Assembly: GCA_905233915.1 (NCBI GenBank)
Contig: CAJOFM010000001.1
Span: forward strand, 506,554-570,553
From: an uncultured Muribaculaceae bacterium
Lineage (GTDB): Bacteria; Bacteroidota; Bacteroidia; Bacteroidales; Muribaculaceae
Reading direction: 5' to 3'
DNA: 64,000 nucleotides
Shown here: positions 16,949 to 26,077 of the stretch, piece after piece
Layout of the letters: each line of letters begins with the position of its first letter
Numbering within the stretch: position 1 is the first letter of the stretch
Notes under the pieces: generated by a model
Seen by the model: the letters and a program-made list of their open reading frames with translations, nothing else
Database searches by the model: none
Told to the model about the DNA's origin: nothing
Position numbers and translations under genes: made by a program

Positions 16949-17638
16949 ATGAAGAAGATCTTTACTTTTTTAATGACTCTGGCAGCGCTGGCCATGCCTA
17001 TGATGGCTCAAGACGTTGACGAAACATTTTTGTTTGTTGACGCCGAGGGAGTGCCCTTTGAGAATGGCGCTACTATTATCCGTTCCGAGGTCGTACCCAC
17101 TGAAGATGGAGGTGAGAAAATCGATGCGGGCGTCTATGTTTTGAATTGTTGGGCTGGCCCCAGCGACTACATCGTCATGCATTACACCATCACAAGGATT
17201 GATAATGGCTCTTTCCAGATTTGTTTCCCTGCAACATGCAACACGAAGTATGAGGTTGGAACCTATGAAACAGCATCAGGACAGCTGATGGATGACATGC
17301 AGGACATCATGAGTGAGTGGCTACCATTGGCCGATGGCGAGTGTGATGTGACACTGGCTATTGAGGTATTAACTAGAAAAGCAGGCTTCCCGCCCAGTTA
17401 TGAGCACAAGGGCTATGGTCCCACACTCAACCTCAGGTTTATTAAGGGAGATGCCCCTGGCCCCAATCCTGTTGCAGGTGATGTGAATGGTGACGGTGAG
17501 GTGAACATCAGCGATATCAATACGCTCATTGATATCATCTTGTCGGCATCGACTGATAATGAAGCTGCCGATGTGAACAATGACGGAGAAATCAATATCA
17601 GTGATGTGAACGCGCTCATTGATATCATTCTCAGTTAA
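16949..17638 (+). CDS. Secreted protein with C-terminal dockerin-like repeat pair
   Basis: The 229-residue protein has a signal peptide (MKKIFTFLMTLAALAMPMMA, cut before QDVDE), a beta-rich domain to about residue 165, a short GPNPVA linker and a pair of dockerin-type calcium-binding repeats at 177-229 (DVNGDGEVNISDINTLI and DVNNDGEINISDVNALI). These are the last residues, with no sorting tail behind them. The N-terminal domain matches no family I recognise. Similar repeat pairs occur on the two nucleases at 52-57 kb and the leucine-rich-repeat protein at 62 kb. The binding partner is unknown. Confidence 0.82.
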   Translation: MKKIFTFLMTLAALAMPMMAQDVDETFLFVDAEGVPFENGATIIRSEVVPTEDGGEKIDAGVYVLNCWAGPSDYIVMHYTITRIDNGSFQICFPATCNTKYEVGTYETASGQLMDDMQDIMSEWLPLADGECDVTLAIEVLTRKAGFPPSYEHKGYGPTLNLRFIKGDAPGPNPVAGDVNGDGEVNISDINTLIDIILSASTDNEAADVNNDGEINISDVNALIDIILS

Positions 17639-17676
17639 CATTATTCTGATTATTAATCTATTATCATATAATATTC

Positions 17677-19485
17677 ATGAAGAAATTATTACTTTTATTC
17701 ACGGCAGTGCTGGCACTTTCCTTGACTACTGGTGCTCAGCCTGTCCAGAAGATCATGGGCCATTATGATGGGGACAGCATCTCCAGCGAGGGCTTTGCTG
17801 TGTCAACCACTACAGGCGTCCGAACGATTGCCATTATGCTTGAACCCGAGGAATTGGATATTTTCCAGGGTGGTAAGATTGTAGCAATCCGTGTGGGTCT
17901 CGCCCAGCCGACAGCCATCTCCAAGGTATTTGTTATTCCCGTGTTGACCAATGGCAAGTACGGGCAATCCGCCATGTGGGAGTGCAATGTGGGCGAAGTA
18001 GGATGGAATACCGTGCAGTTGGAAACACCCTATGACCTCAATCTCGAGGAAGGTCAGAAACTGTTAGTAGGGTTCTATTATCAACAGGAATTGGAAGCAA
18101 AACCCCTCTCGTTCGTGAAATTGGGTTTACCCTATGATACCTACACCTATACTAGGGTGGGATCAGTATCCAAGTGGAAAGAAATTGGTTCTACTGCAAA
18201 TGGAAACCTGAGCGTGCAGTGTATTGTTGAAAGGGATAGCTATCCCGATTATAGGATTAAAGCCTATGATTTGCGGACTAACTCTTTCGTACAGGTTGGC
18301 GATATGCTGCCGTTCATCATGAATCTCAACAATCGAGGTATCAAGAATATCGGTGCTAATGAATTGGGCATCAATCTGCTGATTGATGGCAAACAAGTAG
18401 CTACTATCAGCAACGAAGAACCGTTTGTTGACGGTTATTGTACACTCAATGCCGCTGCGCCCACCGATGGCCTTGAAACCGGCAAGCACAAACTGACTGT
18501 TGAAGTTGCATCAGTAAATGGAGAGCCTCTCGAGGCCGCCATTTCCCAGGACGTGGAGTTCACCGCCTATCAGCAGGCATTCCCTCGACAGAAACATCTG
18601 GTAGAGCAATTTACTTCAACCAGTTGCACTTGGTGCCCTTGGGGCACTTCAATGCTTAGTCTCCTCACGTCACAGCGTGATGATGTCATTTGGGTGGGAA
18701 TTCATGGTAACTTAATTGAAGTTGATCCGTTCCGTTCCAATCAGGGAGACTCCATTATGGCTTATTTGGGATGTGACGGTTATCCTGAGGCAGCCTTTGA
18801 TCGTTCTACCGGTTGGTCCAGTGATGTGAGCATCGCAAATGTTATTTCTTATGATCCAGCCGATCATCAGCTTGCGGTTTATTACTTGGGTAATTTCTTT
18901 GATTACATTACAGAATCCATGCCAACATTTGCTGAAATTAAAGGTGATTGCTTGCTCGATACCGAAACCCGCCGTGCATCGGTGACCATTCAAGGCAAGA
19001 TGTCGCCCGACTTTGAGTTGATATTGGGCGAAGATGCCCGTCTTAATGTCTATGTAGTGGAAGATAGTCTTGTCGCCCGCCAGCTCAATCAAGGAAATTG
19101 GGTTTATGGCTACATGCACAATGGTGTATTCCGCAATGCCCTGGGTTCTGTCAAGGGAGAAACGCTGAACCGTATCAACGGACGTTACAGGAATACCTAC
19201 ACGTTCTCTATTCCTAGTACTTGGAATATGGACCACCTGCGTGTTGTGGCATTCATCAGTCGTCCGATTACCAATGGCCTCACAGGATATACCGACATGT
19301 TTGTGAACAATGCCGAAGTATTCTCATTCCAGGAAGCCAATGCTGTGGAAGAAATAGTACCTGATGGCGATGCGGTACCCGTGGCCTATTACGATATTAT
19401 GGGCCGCCAGCACAATAGCTTGCAGCAGGGCATCAACATCGTCAAGATGAGCGATGGCTCCTCGAGGAAAGTCTTAGTGAAGTAA
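17677..19485 (+). CDS. Omp28-like protein with CxxC thioredoxin domain and T9SS-type C-terminal tail
   Basis: A 602-residue exported protein with signal MKKLLLLFTAVLALSLTTGA. The N-terminal 300 residues are beta-sandwich-like (adhesion/CARDB-type). A thioredoxin-like Omp28 domain starts at about 305 with HLVEQFTSTSCTWCPWGTSM (motif CTWC). The extreme C-terminus (YYDIMGRQHNSLQQGINIVK, then a basic end SSRKVLVK) has the pattern of type IX secretion A-type sorting domains, which are removed as cargo reaches the surface. It is the last gene of the thiol cluster and is convergent with the PAP2 phosphatase gene, with no gap. Confidence 0.82.
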   Translation: MKKLLLLFTAVLALSLTTGAQPVQKIMGHYDGDSISSEGFAVSTTTGVRTIAIMLEPEELDIFQGGKIVAIRVGLAQPTAISKVFVIPVLTNGKYGQSAMWECNVGEVGWNTVQLETPYDLNLEEGQKLLVGFYYQQELEAKPLSFVKLGLPYDTYTYTRVGSVSKWKEIGSTANGNLSVQCIVERDSYPDYRIKAYDLRTNSFVQVGDMLPFIMNLNNRGIKNIGANELGINLLIDGKQVATISNEEPFVDGYCTLNAAAPTDGLETGKHKLTVEVASVNGEPLEAAISQDVEFTAYQQAFPRQKHLVEQFTSTSCTWCPWGTSMLSLLTSQRDDVIWVGIHGNLIEVDPFRSNQGDSIMAYLGCDGYPEAAFDRSTGWSSDVSIANVISYDPADHQLAVYYLGNFFDYITESMPTFAEIKGDCLLDTETRRASVTIQGKMSPDFELILGEDARLNVYVVEDSLVARQLNQGNWVYGYMHNGVFRNALGSVKGETLNRINGRYRNTYTFSIPSTWNMDHLRVVAFISRPITNGLTGYTDMFVNNAEVFSFQEANAVEEIVPDGDAVPVAYYDIMGRQHNSLQQGINIVKMSDGSSRKVLVK

Positions 19486-20028
19486 TCAGAACTGAATAGT
19501 TGCTGTCAATCCATAGGCCCGGTCACCAAAGGTGGTCGGGCTTATTGCTACGTCAACGTCTTTGACAAACGGGCGGGTGAAGATGAATGCCGTGCCCGCA
19601 CCAATGGCTGCGCCACCCAGTACATCCCACCAGTCGTGGCGGTCGGTGTGTACACGCCCCCACGCTACAAAACTCGACACTACGTAGGCTGGCACTCCCC
19701 ACTTCCATCCATAGCGTTTCATCAGGAACGTTGAGCCATTAAAGGCGACAGCTGTATGGGTGCTTGGAAAAGCGTGATGCCCTGTACCGTCGGGACGGTC
19801 CTTGCGGATACACAGTTCCAGGCCATAATTTAGGGCCAGGCAAGTCGCTGTGCTTAATCCCAGTTGCTTGAGACCTTCGGTATCGTGTTTGGCAATAGCA
19901 AGGCCAAGGCCCGTGGCATCGGGCAGGAGGCATAACACGTCGGTCGTGTGTCTCAGGCCATCCCCAGCATGGACGCTTATTGCCGTCATCAGTAACAAAG
20001 CGGTGACAATTCGTTTAAGGAGTTTCAT
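19486..20028 (-). CDS. PAP2 superfamily phosphatase
   Basis: A 180-residue membrane-associated acid phosphatase of the PAP2 family, which hydrolyses lipid phosphates such as undecaprenyl pyrophosphate or phosphatidic acid. The three motifs are visible: KDRP (motif 1), HHAFPSTHTAVAF (motif 2) and GRVHTDRHDWWDVLGG (motif 3, Arg and two His plus Asp). The N-terminus (MKLLKRIVTALLLMTAISVH) is a signal peptide or first helix. The frame is open to 20319, but the ATG at 20028 overlaps the ygiQ stop by 4 bases and gives the signal sequence, so it is chosen. The natural substrate is not determinable here. Confidence 0.87.
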   Translation of the reverse strand: MKLLKRIVTALLLMTAISVHAGDGLRHTTDVLCLLPDATGLGLAIAKHDTEGLKQLGLSTATCLALNYGLELCIRKDRPDGTGHHAFPSTHTAVAFNGSTFLMKRYGWKWGVPAYVVSSFVAWGRVHTDRHDWWDVLGGAAIGAGTAFIFTRPFVKDVDVAISPTTFGDRAYGLTATIQF

Positions 20029-21896
20029 CGTTGGGGATAGAGTTTGTGTAGCAGGTCGCTGCGGTGAATACGTTTCAAGGCCGCTGTAATGGCGGCGCGG
20101 TTCTTGCGGTCGTACCAGAAGAAGAACAACCGTTGGGCCTGTTTCTCCATTGGGGTCTTGGCGCAATAGACGGGCTTCATAGTGTAAGGGTGAAAGCCTG
20201 TGTAATAGGTCTCGGTGGAGACCGTCATGGGTGTGGGCGTGAAGTCCTGCACTTGTTCCAAACGGAAATCCAGTTCTTTGGTGATTGCGGCAAGTTCGGC
20301 CATGTCGGCCTCGTGGCAACCGGGATGGGACGAGATGAAATATGGAATCAGCTGTTGTCGCAGGTTGTACTTCACGTTCACGCGGTCAAACAATGCCTTA
20401 AAACGCTTGAACAATTCAAACGAGGGTTTGCGCATCAGCATCAGCACTTGGTCGCTGGTGTGCTCTGGGGCCACTTTCAACCGTCCAGAAACGTGGAAGC
20501 GGATAAGCTCTTCGTTATACTGTGCATTGATCTTATCAACTCGCGGGTCACCCGTGCGGTGCATCGACAAGTCGTAGCGCACGCCGCTACCGATGAACGA
20601 TTTCTTCACATCGGGTAACGCATCGACGGCATGGTAAATGTCCAGCAACTGACTGTGGTCGGTGTTCAGGTTGCTGCAGGGTTGCGGATGCAGGCATGAG
20701 GGCCGCTGGCAGCGTTGGCAACGCTCAAGGTCCTTGCCATGCATGCCATACATGTTGGCACTGGGACCACCCAGATCGCTGATGTATCCCTTGAAGTCCT
20801 CCATCTGTGTCACCTGCTTGACCTCGCGCAGGATAGACTCCTTGCTGCGCGAAGCGATGAACTTGCCCTGGTGGGCACTGATGGTGCAGAAAGCGCACCC
20901 GCCAAAACATCCGCGATGCATGCACACCGAGTGCCTGATCATCTCATAGGCAGGTATGCGCTTGCCCAGGTAACGGGGGTGGGGCAGACGGGTGTAGGGC
21001 AAGTCAAATGAAGCGTCAATCTGCTCGGTGGTCATCGGCGGATTGGTGCGGTTGACCTTGACGGCGATGTCACCGCTTGCCTGCCACACGTTATGGCCGT
21101 GCCACAGGTTACTCTCCACCTCGATGGTTTTGAAATTCTGTGCCTGGGCCTGTTTGGACTTCATGCATTCTTCATAAGAATGAAGCACCACATCGGTTTT
21201 ATTGTCGCCATTTGGCATTTCACTCAAGGGCTGTCGCACCACCGTTTGGGGGATGTCAATCAGCTCTTCAATGCTCTTGCCGGCCGACAGGGCATCGGCA
21301 ATCGCTAGGTTGGGCAATTCTCCCATGCCGTAAATCAACAAGTCGGCTGGCGTATCCACAAGAATAGATGGTCTGAGCTTGTCTTGCCAATAGTCGTAGT
21401 GCGCCAACCGCCTGAGCGACACCTCGATGCCGCCGGCCACAACGGGCACATCAGGAAAGAGCCTTTTCAGAATCTCACAATAGACGATAGTGGGGTAGTC
21501 GGGGCGGGCTCCGGCTCGTCCATCGGGCGTATAAGCGTCATCACTGCGCTTGCGGCGGGCAGCGGTATAATGGTTGACCATCGAGTCCATGGCACCAGCC
21601 GAGACGCCAAAATACAGCCGTGGCTTGCCCAGTTTCTTGAAGTCACGCAGGTCGTCGCGCCAGTTGGGTTGCGGCACAATGGCCACCTTGTAGCCATGAG
21701 CCTCCAGCACGCGTCCAATGACGGCGGTTCCCATCGATGGGTGGTCGATATAAGCATCGCCCGTGAAAAGAATCACATCGGCCTGCTCCCAACCCAGGTG
21801 TTCCATCTCCTTGCGGGTGGTGGGTAGCCACTGTCCCTTGATGCGATGATCAGTTGATGCGACAGGTTTCTTGCTATGTTTGCTGGGCTGGCTCAT
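20025..21896 (-). CDS. YgiQ family radical SAM protein
   Basis: A 623-residue radical SAM protein of the YgiQ family. The N-terminal part is B12-binding-like (DVILFTGDAYIDHPSMGTAV). The cluster-binding motif CFGGCAFC appears at about residue 325 within CMHRGCFGGCAFCTISAHQG. A later Cys-rich stretch (CQRCQRPSCLHPQPC) is also typical of the family. The reaction is unknown. It overlaps uvrB upstream and the PAP2 gene downstream by 4 bases each (ATGA), so the three are very likely co-translated. Confidence 0.9.
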   Translation of the reverse strand: MSQPSKHSKKPVASTDHRIKGQWLPTTRKEMEHLGWEQADVILFTGDAYIDHPSMGTAVIGRVLEAHGYKVAIVPQPNWRDDLRDFKKLGKPRLYFGVSAGAMDSMVNHYTAARRKRSDDAYTPDGRAGARPDYPTIVYCEILKRLFPDVPVVAGGIEVSLRRLAHYDYWQDKLRPSILVDTPADLLIYGMGELPNLAIADALSAGKSIEELIDIPQTVVRQPLSEMPNGDNKTDVVLHSYEECMKSKQAQAQNFKTIEVESNLWHGHNVWQASGDIAVKVNRTNPPMTTEQIDASFDLPYTRLPHPRYLGKRIPAYEMIRHSVCMHRGCFGGCAFCTISAHQGKFIASRSKESILREVKQVTQMEDFKGYISDLGGPSANMYGMHGKDLERCQRCQRPSCLHPQPCSNLNTDHSQLLDIYHAVDALPDVKKSFIGSGVRYDLSMHRTGDPRVDKINAQYNEELIRFHVSGRLKVAPEHTSDQVLMLMRKPSFELFKRFKALFDRVNVKYNLRQQLIPYFISSHPGCHEADMAELAAITKELDFRLEQVQDFTPTPMTVSTETYYTGFHPYTMKPVYCAKTPMEKQAQRLFFFWYDRKNRAAITAALKRIHRSDLLHKLYPQR

Positions 21897-23971
21897 TCTT
21901 TATCCTTAAGCATTTCCTCAAGTTTGATGATTTCGTCTCGATATTGTGCGGCTTCAAGGAAGTCCATGCGTTTGGCGGCTTCAATCATCTGGGTCTTGAG
22001 GCGGTCAATGGCGGCTTGCATATCCTTGCCGCTCATGTAGGCGACAACGGGATCGGCAGCGACGCCGGCGCTGGTATTGAATTCCTCGGTATAGCGCATC
22101 GTGGATGGTTTTGGGGGAGCCGACGGCATCGGTGACTGGTTGTGACGGCTTGGAGTCGTCGGGTGGCGCATGTCGGTGTCTTGACCGATAATGGCAGTGC
22201 GTGCCTTGATGATAGCGGTGGGTGTGATGCCGTTCTCCTCGTTGTACTTGAGTTGCAGGGTGCGGCGACGCTCGGTCTCGTCAATGGTCTGCCGCATCGA
22301 GTCGGTAATGTTGTCGGCATACATGATGACTGTGCCGTTAAGGTTACGAGCGGCACGGCCAGCCGTCTGTGTCAACGAGCGGCGACTGCGCAGGAAACCC
22401 TCCTTGTCGGCATCAAGAATGGCGACAAGCGACACTTCGGGCAAGTCCAATCCTTCACGCAACAGGTTCACGCCCACGAGCACGTCGATGGCTCCGGCGC
22501 GCAGGTTGTCGATAATTTCGATGCGTTCCATCGTCTCCACATCGCTGTGCATGTAAGCGGTGCGGATATCCAGTTTCTTCAAGTAATCGCTTAGTTCCTC
22601 GGCCATGCGCTTGGTCAGGGTGGTCACCAGCGTGCGCTCGCCGCGTTCGATGCGCAACTGTATCTCCTCAACTAGGTCATCGACTTGACCCTGTGAGGGG
22701 CGAACGATGATTTGAGGATCGAGCAGTCCAGTGGGGCGTATCAATTGTTCAGTGATGATTCCTTCGCTCTTGTTCAGTTCATAATCGGCAGGCGTTGCGC
22801 TCACATAGATGGTTTGATGCGTCAACTGCTCAAACTCCTCAAAGCGCAACGGCCTGTTATCCAATGCGGCCTCAAGACGGAATCCGTAGTGCACCAGGTT
22901 GGTCTTGCGGGACTGGTCGCCACCGTACATGGCGCGTATCTGCGGCACCGTCACATGACTCTCGTCGATGATAGTGAGGAAATCGTCAGGGAAGTAGTCC
23001 AGCAGACAGAAGGGGCGCATGCCGGGCCTGCGTCCATCAAAGTATCTCGAATAGTTCTCGATACCCGAGCAATAGCCCACCTCGCGCATCATTTCCATGT
23101 CGTAGGTAACACGTTCATTCAGGCGTTTGGCCTCGGCAAAGCGGTTCTCACGGGCGAAAGCGGCCACCTGGTTCTCGCGGTCCAGGTCAATCTGGCCCAT
23201 GGCGGCTTTCATCCGCTCCTTGGTGGTAACAAAGATATTGGCTGGGAAAATCTTGAAACCCTCAACATCCTCGGTAGGCACCTGGGTCGCACTGTCGAGA
23301 ATCTGGATGCGTTCAATTTCATTGCCCCAAAAGATGATGCGCAGCATGATGTCCTCGTCGCTCAAGAACACATCTACAGTGTCACCCTTGACACGGAAGG
23401 TGCCCATCCTCAACTCGGTGTCGCTGCGGGAATAAAGTGCATCCACCAGACGGTGCAATAGTTCGTCACGTCCAATCAGTTGTCCCACCTTCAGTTCGAT
23501 GGCATTGGCAGTGATGTCCTCGGGGTTGCCCATACCATACAGGCACGACACACTCGATACCACCACAATGTCGCGACGACCGCTCAACAAGGCAGTTACG
23601 GTAGAGAGCCTGAGCCGTTCAATCTCGTCGTTAATGGCGAGGTCTTTTTCGATATACTTGTCGGTTGAGGGAATGTAGGCCTCGGGCTGGTAGTAGTCGT
23701 AGTAGGAGACGAAGTAGTGCACCGCGTTCTCAGGGAAGAAACTCTTGAACTCAGCATACAGCTGTGCGGCCAGCGTCTTGTTGTGAGACAAGACTAGGGT
23801 AGGGCGGCCGGTTCGTGCAATGACATTGGCCATGGTAAAGGTTTTTCCCGACCCTGTCACGCCAAGCAAGGTCTGGAAGGGCACACCATCGTTCACGCCC
23901 ACCGCAAGTTCTTCAATAGCTTGCGGCTGATCACCCGTGGGCTCATATTCACTGTGCAGTCTGTACTCCAT
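21893..23971 (-). CDS. uvrB: Excinuclease ABC subunit B
   Basis: UvrB (692 residues) is the damage-verifying helicase-like subunit of nucleotide excision repair. The Walker A loop [14 protein letters not shown] is near the N-terminus, the beta-hairpin region [20 protein letters not shown] follows, and helicase motifs [14 protein letters not shown] and QTAGRAARN are intact. The C-terminal UVR domain that contacts UvrC ([20 protein letters not shown]) is complete. Length is normal. It leads the uvrB-ygiQ-PAP2 unit. Confidence 0.97.
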   Translation of the reverse strand: MEYRLHSEYEPTGDQPQAIEELAVGVNDGVPFQTLLGVTGSGKTFTMANVIARTGRPTLVLSHNKTLAAQLYAEFKSFFPENAVHYFVSYYDYYQPEAYIPSTDKYIEKDLAINDEIERLRLSTVTALLSGRRDIVVVSSVSCLYGMGNPEDITANAIELKVGQLIGRDELLHRLVDALYSRSDTELRMGTFRVKGDTVDVFLSDEDIMLRIIFWGNEIERIQILDSATQVPTEDVEGFKIFPANIFVTTKERMKAAMGQIDLDRENQVAAFARENRFAEAKRLNERVTYDMEMMREVGYCSGIENYSRYFDGRRPGMRPFCLLDYFPDDFLTIIDESHVTVPQIRAMYGGDQSRKTNLVHYGFRLEAALDNRPLRFEEFEQLTHQTIYVSATPADYELNKSEGIITEQLIRPTGLLDPQIIVRPSQGQVDDLVEEIQLRIERGERTLVTTLTKRMAEELSDYLKKLDIRTAYMHSDVETMERIEIIDNLRAGAIDVLVGVNLLREGLDLPEVSLVAILDADKEGFLRSRRSLTQTAGRAARNLNGTVIMYADNITDSMRQTIDETERRRTLQLKYNEENGITPTAIIKARTAIIGQDTDMRHPTTPSRHNQSPMPSAPPKPSTMRYTEEFNTSAGVAADPVVAYMSGKDMQAAIDRLKTQMIEAAKRMDFLEAAQYRDEIIKLEEMLKDKE

Positions 23972-23994
23972 TTTCCATGATTGATTATAACTTG

Positions 23995-24002
23995 CAAAGA
24001 TA
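23995..24002 (-). promoter_or_regulatory. -7 box upstream of uvrB
   Basis: On the minus strand TATCTTTG fits TAnnTTTG exactly, about 24 bases before the uvrB ATG. No well-spaced -33 TTG is seen. Confidence 0.5.
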
Positions 24003-24042
24003 GCGAAAATTTTTCACATTCTTATCTCTTGTGGCAATAAAT

Positions 24043-24070
24043 AAAGACGCAAGATTTGTCTTGCGCCTTT
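24043..24070 (-). terminator. Terminator of ridA
   Basis: AAAGACGCAAGA and TCTTGCGCCTTT pair around a TTTG loop with one internal mismatch. On the minus strand it follows the ridA stop by about 22 bases and is trailed by T-rich sequence. Confidence 0.65.
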
Positions 24071-24092
24071 ATGATGTAGAATGTGGTTATTC

Positions 24093-24470
24093 TTACTTAG
24101 CCTCGGCAATAAACTCGATTTCTACGAGTGCGGCCTTGGGAAGGTCCTTAACAGCAAATGCACAACGTGCAGGGAAGGGTGCTGTGAAGAACTCGGCATA
24201 GACCTCGTTCATGGGGCCGAAGTTGGCAATGTCGCTCAGGAAAACGGTGGTCTTAACGACGTCCTTGAGGTCGAGACCCTCGCTTTGCAGGATTGCGCGT
24301 GCGTTGAGCAGGCTCTGGCGGGTCTGTTCCTTCACGCCACCCTCGGGGAATGCTCCCGTCTCGGGGATAATGGGCAACTGGCCCGAAACAAACACGATGT
24401 TGCCAGTGCGGATGGCCTGGCTGTAGGGACCGATGGCAGCGGGTGCCTTGTCAGTGTTTAATGCTTTCAT
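24093..24470 (-). CDS. RidA family enamine/imine deaminase
   Basis: A 125-residue RidA/YjgF-family protein. These small trimeric enzymes hydrolyse reactive 2-aminoacrylate and related imines released by PLP enzymes. The family start APAAIGPYSQAIRTGNIVFVSGQ and the end PARCAFAVKDLPKAALVEIE, with the conserved Arg and Glu, are complete. It is separated from the downstream uvrB by its own terminator and from the upstream peptidase gene by an inverted repeat. Confidence 0.92.
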   Translation of the reverse strand: MKALNTDKAPAAIGPYSQAIRTGNIVFVSGQLPIIPETGAFPEGGVKEQTRQSLLNARAILQSEGLDLKDVVKTTVFLSDIANFGPMNEVYAEFFTAPFPARCAFAVKDLPKAALVEIEFIAEAK

Positions 24471-24502
24471 CTTATGATATTAGTTAATAGTTATAGTGAA
24501 TA

Positions 24503-24544
24503 GTTAAGAGTTGAGAGAACTACTGTTAACTCTCAACTCTTAAC
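24503..24544. repeat. Perfect 15-base inverted repeat between pepC-like gene and ridA
   Basis: GTTAAGAGTTGAGAG (24503-24517) and CTCTCAACTCTTAAC (24530-24544) are exact reverse complements around a 12-base loop, starting 9 bases after the peptidase stop. There is no T-run, so it may be a weak terminator, a transcript-end stabiliser or a repeated element. Flanking sequence (24480-24502) is a degenerate run of the same AGTTAATAGTTA words. Confidence 0.7.
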
Positions 24545-24552
24545 CGAAAAAA

Positions 24553-25758
24553 TTACTTCTTGATACCCATCTTCTTGGCAATCTTGGCGGGGATGGCATC
24601 CTTGTGAACGAGGATGTTCAAAGTCTTGGCGCGGAAGAAGGCCTCACTGCAGTAGAAGTAGCCCTCATACAGCTGGTTGGTGTCCCAGCTGTTCTGCACC
24701 TTGAAGTACTTGTTGCCTTCCTGGTCAACAGCCTTGCCCATGATAACCATACCGTGGTCATCGGTGGTCTCCTTGTTGTCAAACATCTCCTGGCGCTCCT
24801 CCTGGGTTACCCACTGCTCCTTAACCGGGCCCTTGATGTCCCACAGTTCGGCCTCACGGTCCTTGTCGCTGAGCTGAGCCCAACGAGCCATGTCGGTACC
24901 GGCTGCATCAGGAACGTCCTTCTTCACGGGCAGGATGGCGTAACCATTGCGCCACTTGAATCCCTTCTCGCTCACGTCGGCACCCCAAGCGATGCTGTAG
25001 CCGTTGTCGATGGCATAGTTGGCAATCTCAATAAGCTCATCGATGGGAACGTTCTGATAGCTGGACCACAACCAGTTGTCGGCCACCTCAAGGATGAAGG
25101 GCTGATAGTAGGGGTGGTGGCTGAACGATGCGATGGGCACATAGTCGTCCATATTCAGGCCCAGGCTAGCTGCCCAAGTCTGGGGTGTCCAGGTCTTGCC
25201 CTCATAAACGAAGGTCTCGGGCATCTTGCCCATATAGCTGTCCAGGATAGCCTGCAAACCGTCCTTCCATGCGGGAGTGAGTTTGCGACGCATGTTCTTA
25301 TTGATGGTGCCTACATAGCCACTCAGCAACGAGGTGAGCTCACCGGTGTCAAACTTCTTGTCACCATAGGTCATGCCGGTATACACCTCGTTGGGTACCA
25401 TACCGTAGTTACGCCAAACGTAGGGAACGTCCTCGGCGGCACCACCCTCGGCAAAGTTGATCTCGCCATCCATGCGGATGTACTTGATGGCCTTGTCATA
25501 ATAGCAGTGGTTAACCACGAAGCCCTCACTCAGGTGAACCTCCTTGCCGGTGAGGCGCAGGATCTCGTTCTCAAAGAAAGAGTTGGTGGAATAGCACCAG
25601 CACGTTCCGGACTTGTTCTGGTCCTTAACGGGGGTGTGACGGATTTCCTTAGTATCGGTGAACTTGAAACCGGTGCTGTCGGGGACAACGACCTTGTCAT
25701 CGGCCATGACGTTGATAGCCACAACCGAAGCGAGCAATGCTAAAAATAATTTCTTCAT
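24553..25758 (-). CDS. Exported C1 family aminopeptidase (PepC/bleomycin hydrolase-like)
   Basis: A 401-residue papain-like cysteine peptidase of the aminopeptidase C group, with a signal peptide (MKKLFLALLASVVAINVMA) predicting a periplasmic location. The active-site Cys is in KDQNKSGTCWCYSTNSFFEN, the His in TDDHGMVIMG and the Asn in KYFKVQNSWDTN, so the triad is complete. Bacteroidota homologues often have such signals, unlike cytosolic PepC of Firmicutes. It has its own promoter at 25821-25853. Confidence 0.9.
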   Translation of the reverse strand: MKKLFLALLASVVAINVMADDKVVVPDSTGFKFTDTKEIRHTPVKDQNKSGTCWCYSTNSFFENEILRLTGKEVHLSEGFVVNHCYYDKAIKYIRMDGEINFAEGGAAEDVPYVWRNYGMVPNEVYTGMTYGDKKFDTGELTSLLSGYVGTINKNMRRKLTPAWKDGLQAILDSYMGKMPETFVYEGKTWTPQTWAASLGLNMDDYVPIASFSHHPYYQPFILEVADNWLWSSYQNVPIDELIEIANYAIDNGYSIAWGADVSEKGFKWRNGYAILPVKKDVPDAAGTDMARWAQLSDKDREAELWDIKGPVKEQWVTQEERQEMFDNKETTDDHGMVIMGKAVDQEGNKYFKVQNSWDTNQLYEGYFYCSEAFFRAKTLNILVHKDAIPAKIAKKMGIKK

Positions 25759-25820
25759 AAAAGCTGATTTAGTTAATTAAATTATGTTTAAGTTTATGAT
25801 GATTCAGATATTATAACTTG

Positions 25821-25853
25821 CAAATGTACGCAATTATTTTGAATGACGCGCAA
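25821..25853 (-). promoter_or_regulatory. Promoter of the C1 aminopeptidase gene
   Basis: On the minus strand TTG (25853-25851) and TACATTTG (25828-25821) are 22 bases apart. The leader to the ATG at 25758 is about 60 bases. Confidence 0.6.
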
Positions 25854-25879
25854 TTAACGGTAAGAAAATGGCTTTGATA

Positions 25880-25967
25880 TAAAGAAAAGTGCCCTGAGCG
25901 GCCTGACGGGCCATCGTGAGGGCACTGTTTTCTCTTGGATCAGATAGATAAGATTTGATTGATGATG
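25880..25967 (-). ncRNA. Candidate small RNA with its own promoter and terminator
   Basis: In the divergent gap between the C1 peptidase and mutS2, a complete minus-strand promoter (25971-26002) is followed by about 85 bases ending in a strong hairpin. AGTGCCCT (25888-25895) pairs with AGGGCACT (25919-25926), with an inner GGCC/GGCC helix, then TTTTCTTT on the minus strand. The hairpin lies upstream of both neighbouring gene promoters, so it terminates neither known transcript. The 5' part is unstructured and pyrimidine-rich, as in many trans-acting small RNAs. A 26-codon frame starting inside the hairpin (25907, ATGGCC) exists but looks incidental. No family was recognised. Confidence 0.5.
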
Positions 25968-25970
25968 CCG

Positions 25971-26002
25971 CAAAATTAGTGCAAGTAGAACGAAATGCCA
26001 AA
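25971..26002 (-). promoter_or_regulatory. Promoter of the candidate small RNA
   Basis: On the minus strand TTTG (26002-25999), 20 bases, then TAATTTTG (25978-25971): an exact match in both boxes and spacing to the Bacteroidota consensus. Confidence 0.65.
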
Positions 26003-26077
26003 TTTTATTTGAGCAATTCAGAGACAAGAACTGATTTTTGATAAAGTGAGCCGCGCCTCAACAAATTCAAAATAAAT

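Noticed and set aside
24604..25743. 379-codon open frame on the plus strand opposite the C1 peptidase
   Set aside because: It is a mirror of a well-supported gene with complete active-site motifs; its product has no recognisable domain or signal.
25830..25907. 26-codon minus-strand frame starting in the small-RNA hairpin
   Set aside because: Its start lies in the terminator stem and it reads through the T-run and the peptidase promoter, so it is probably chance.
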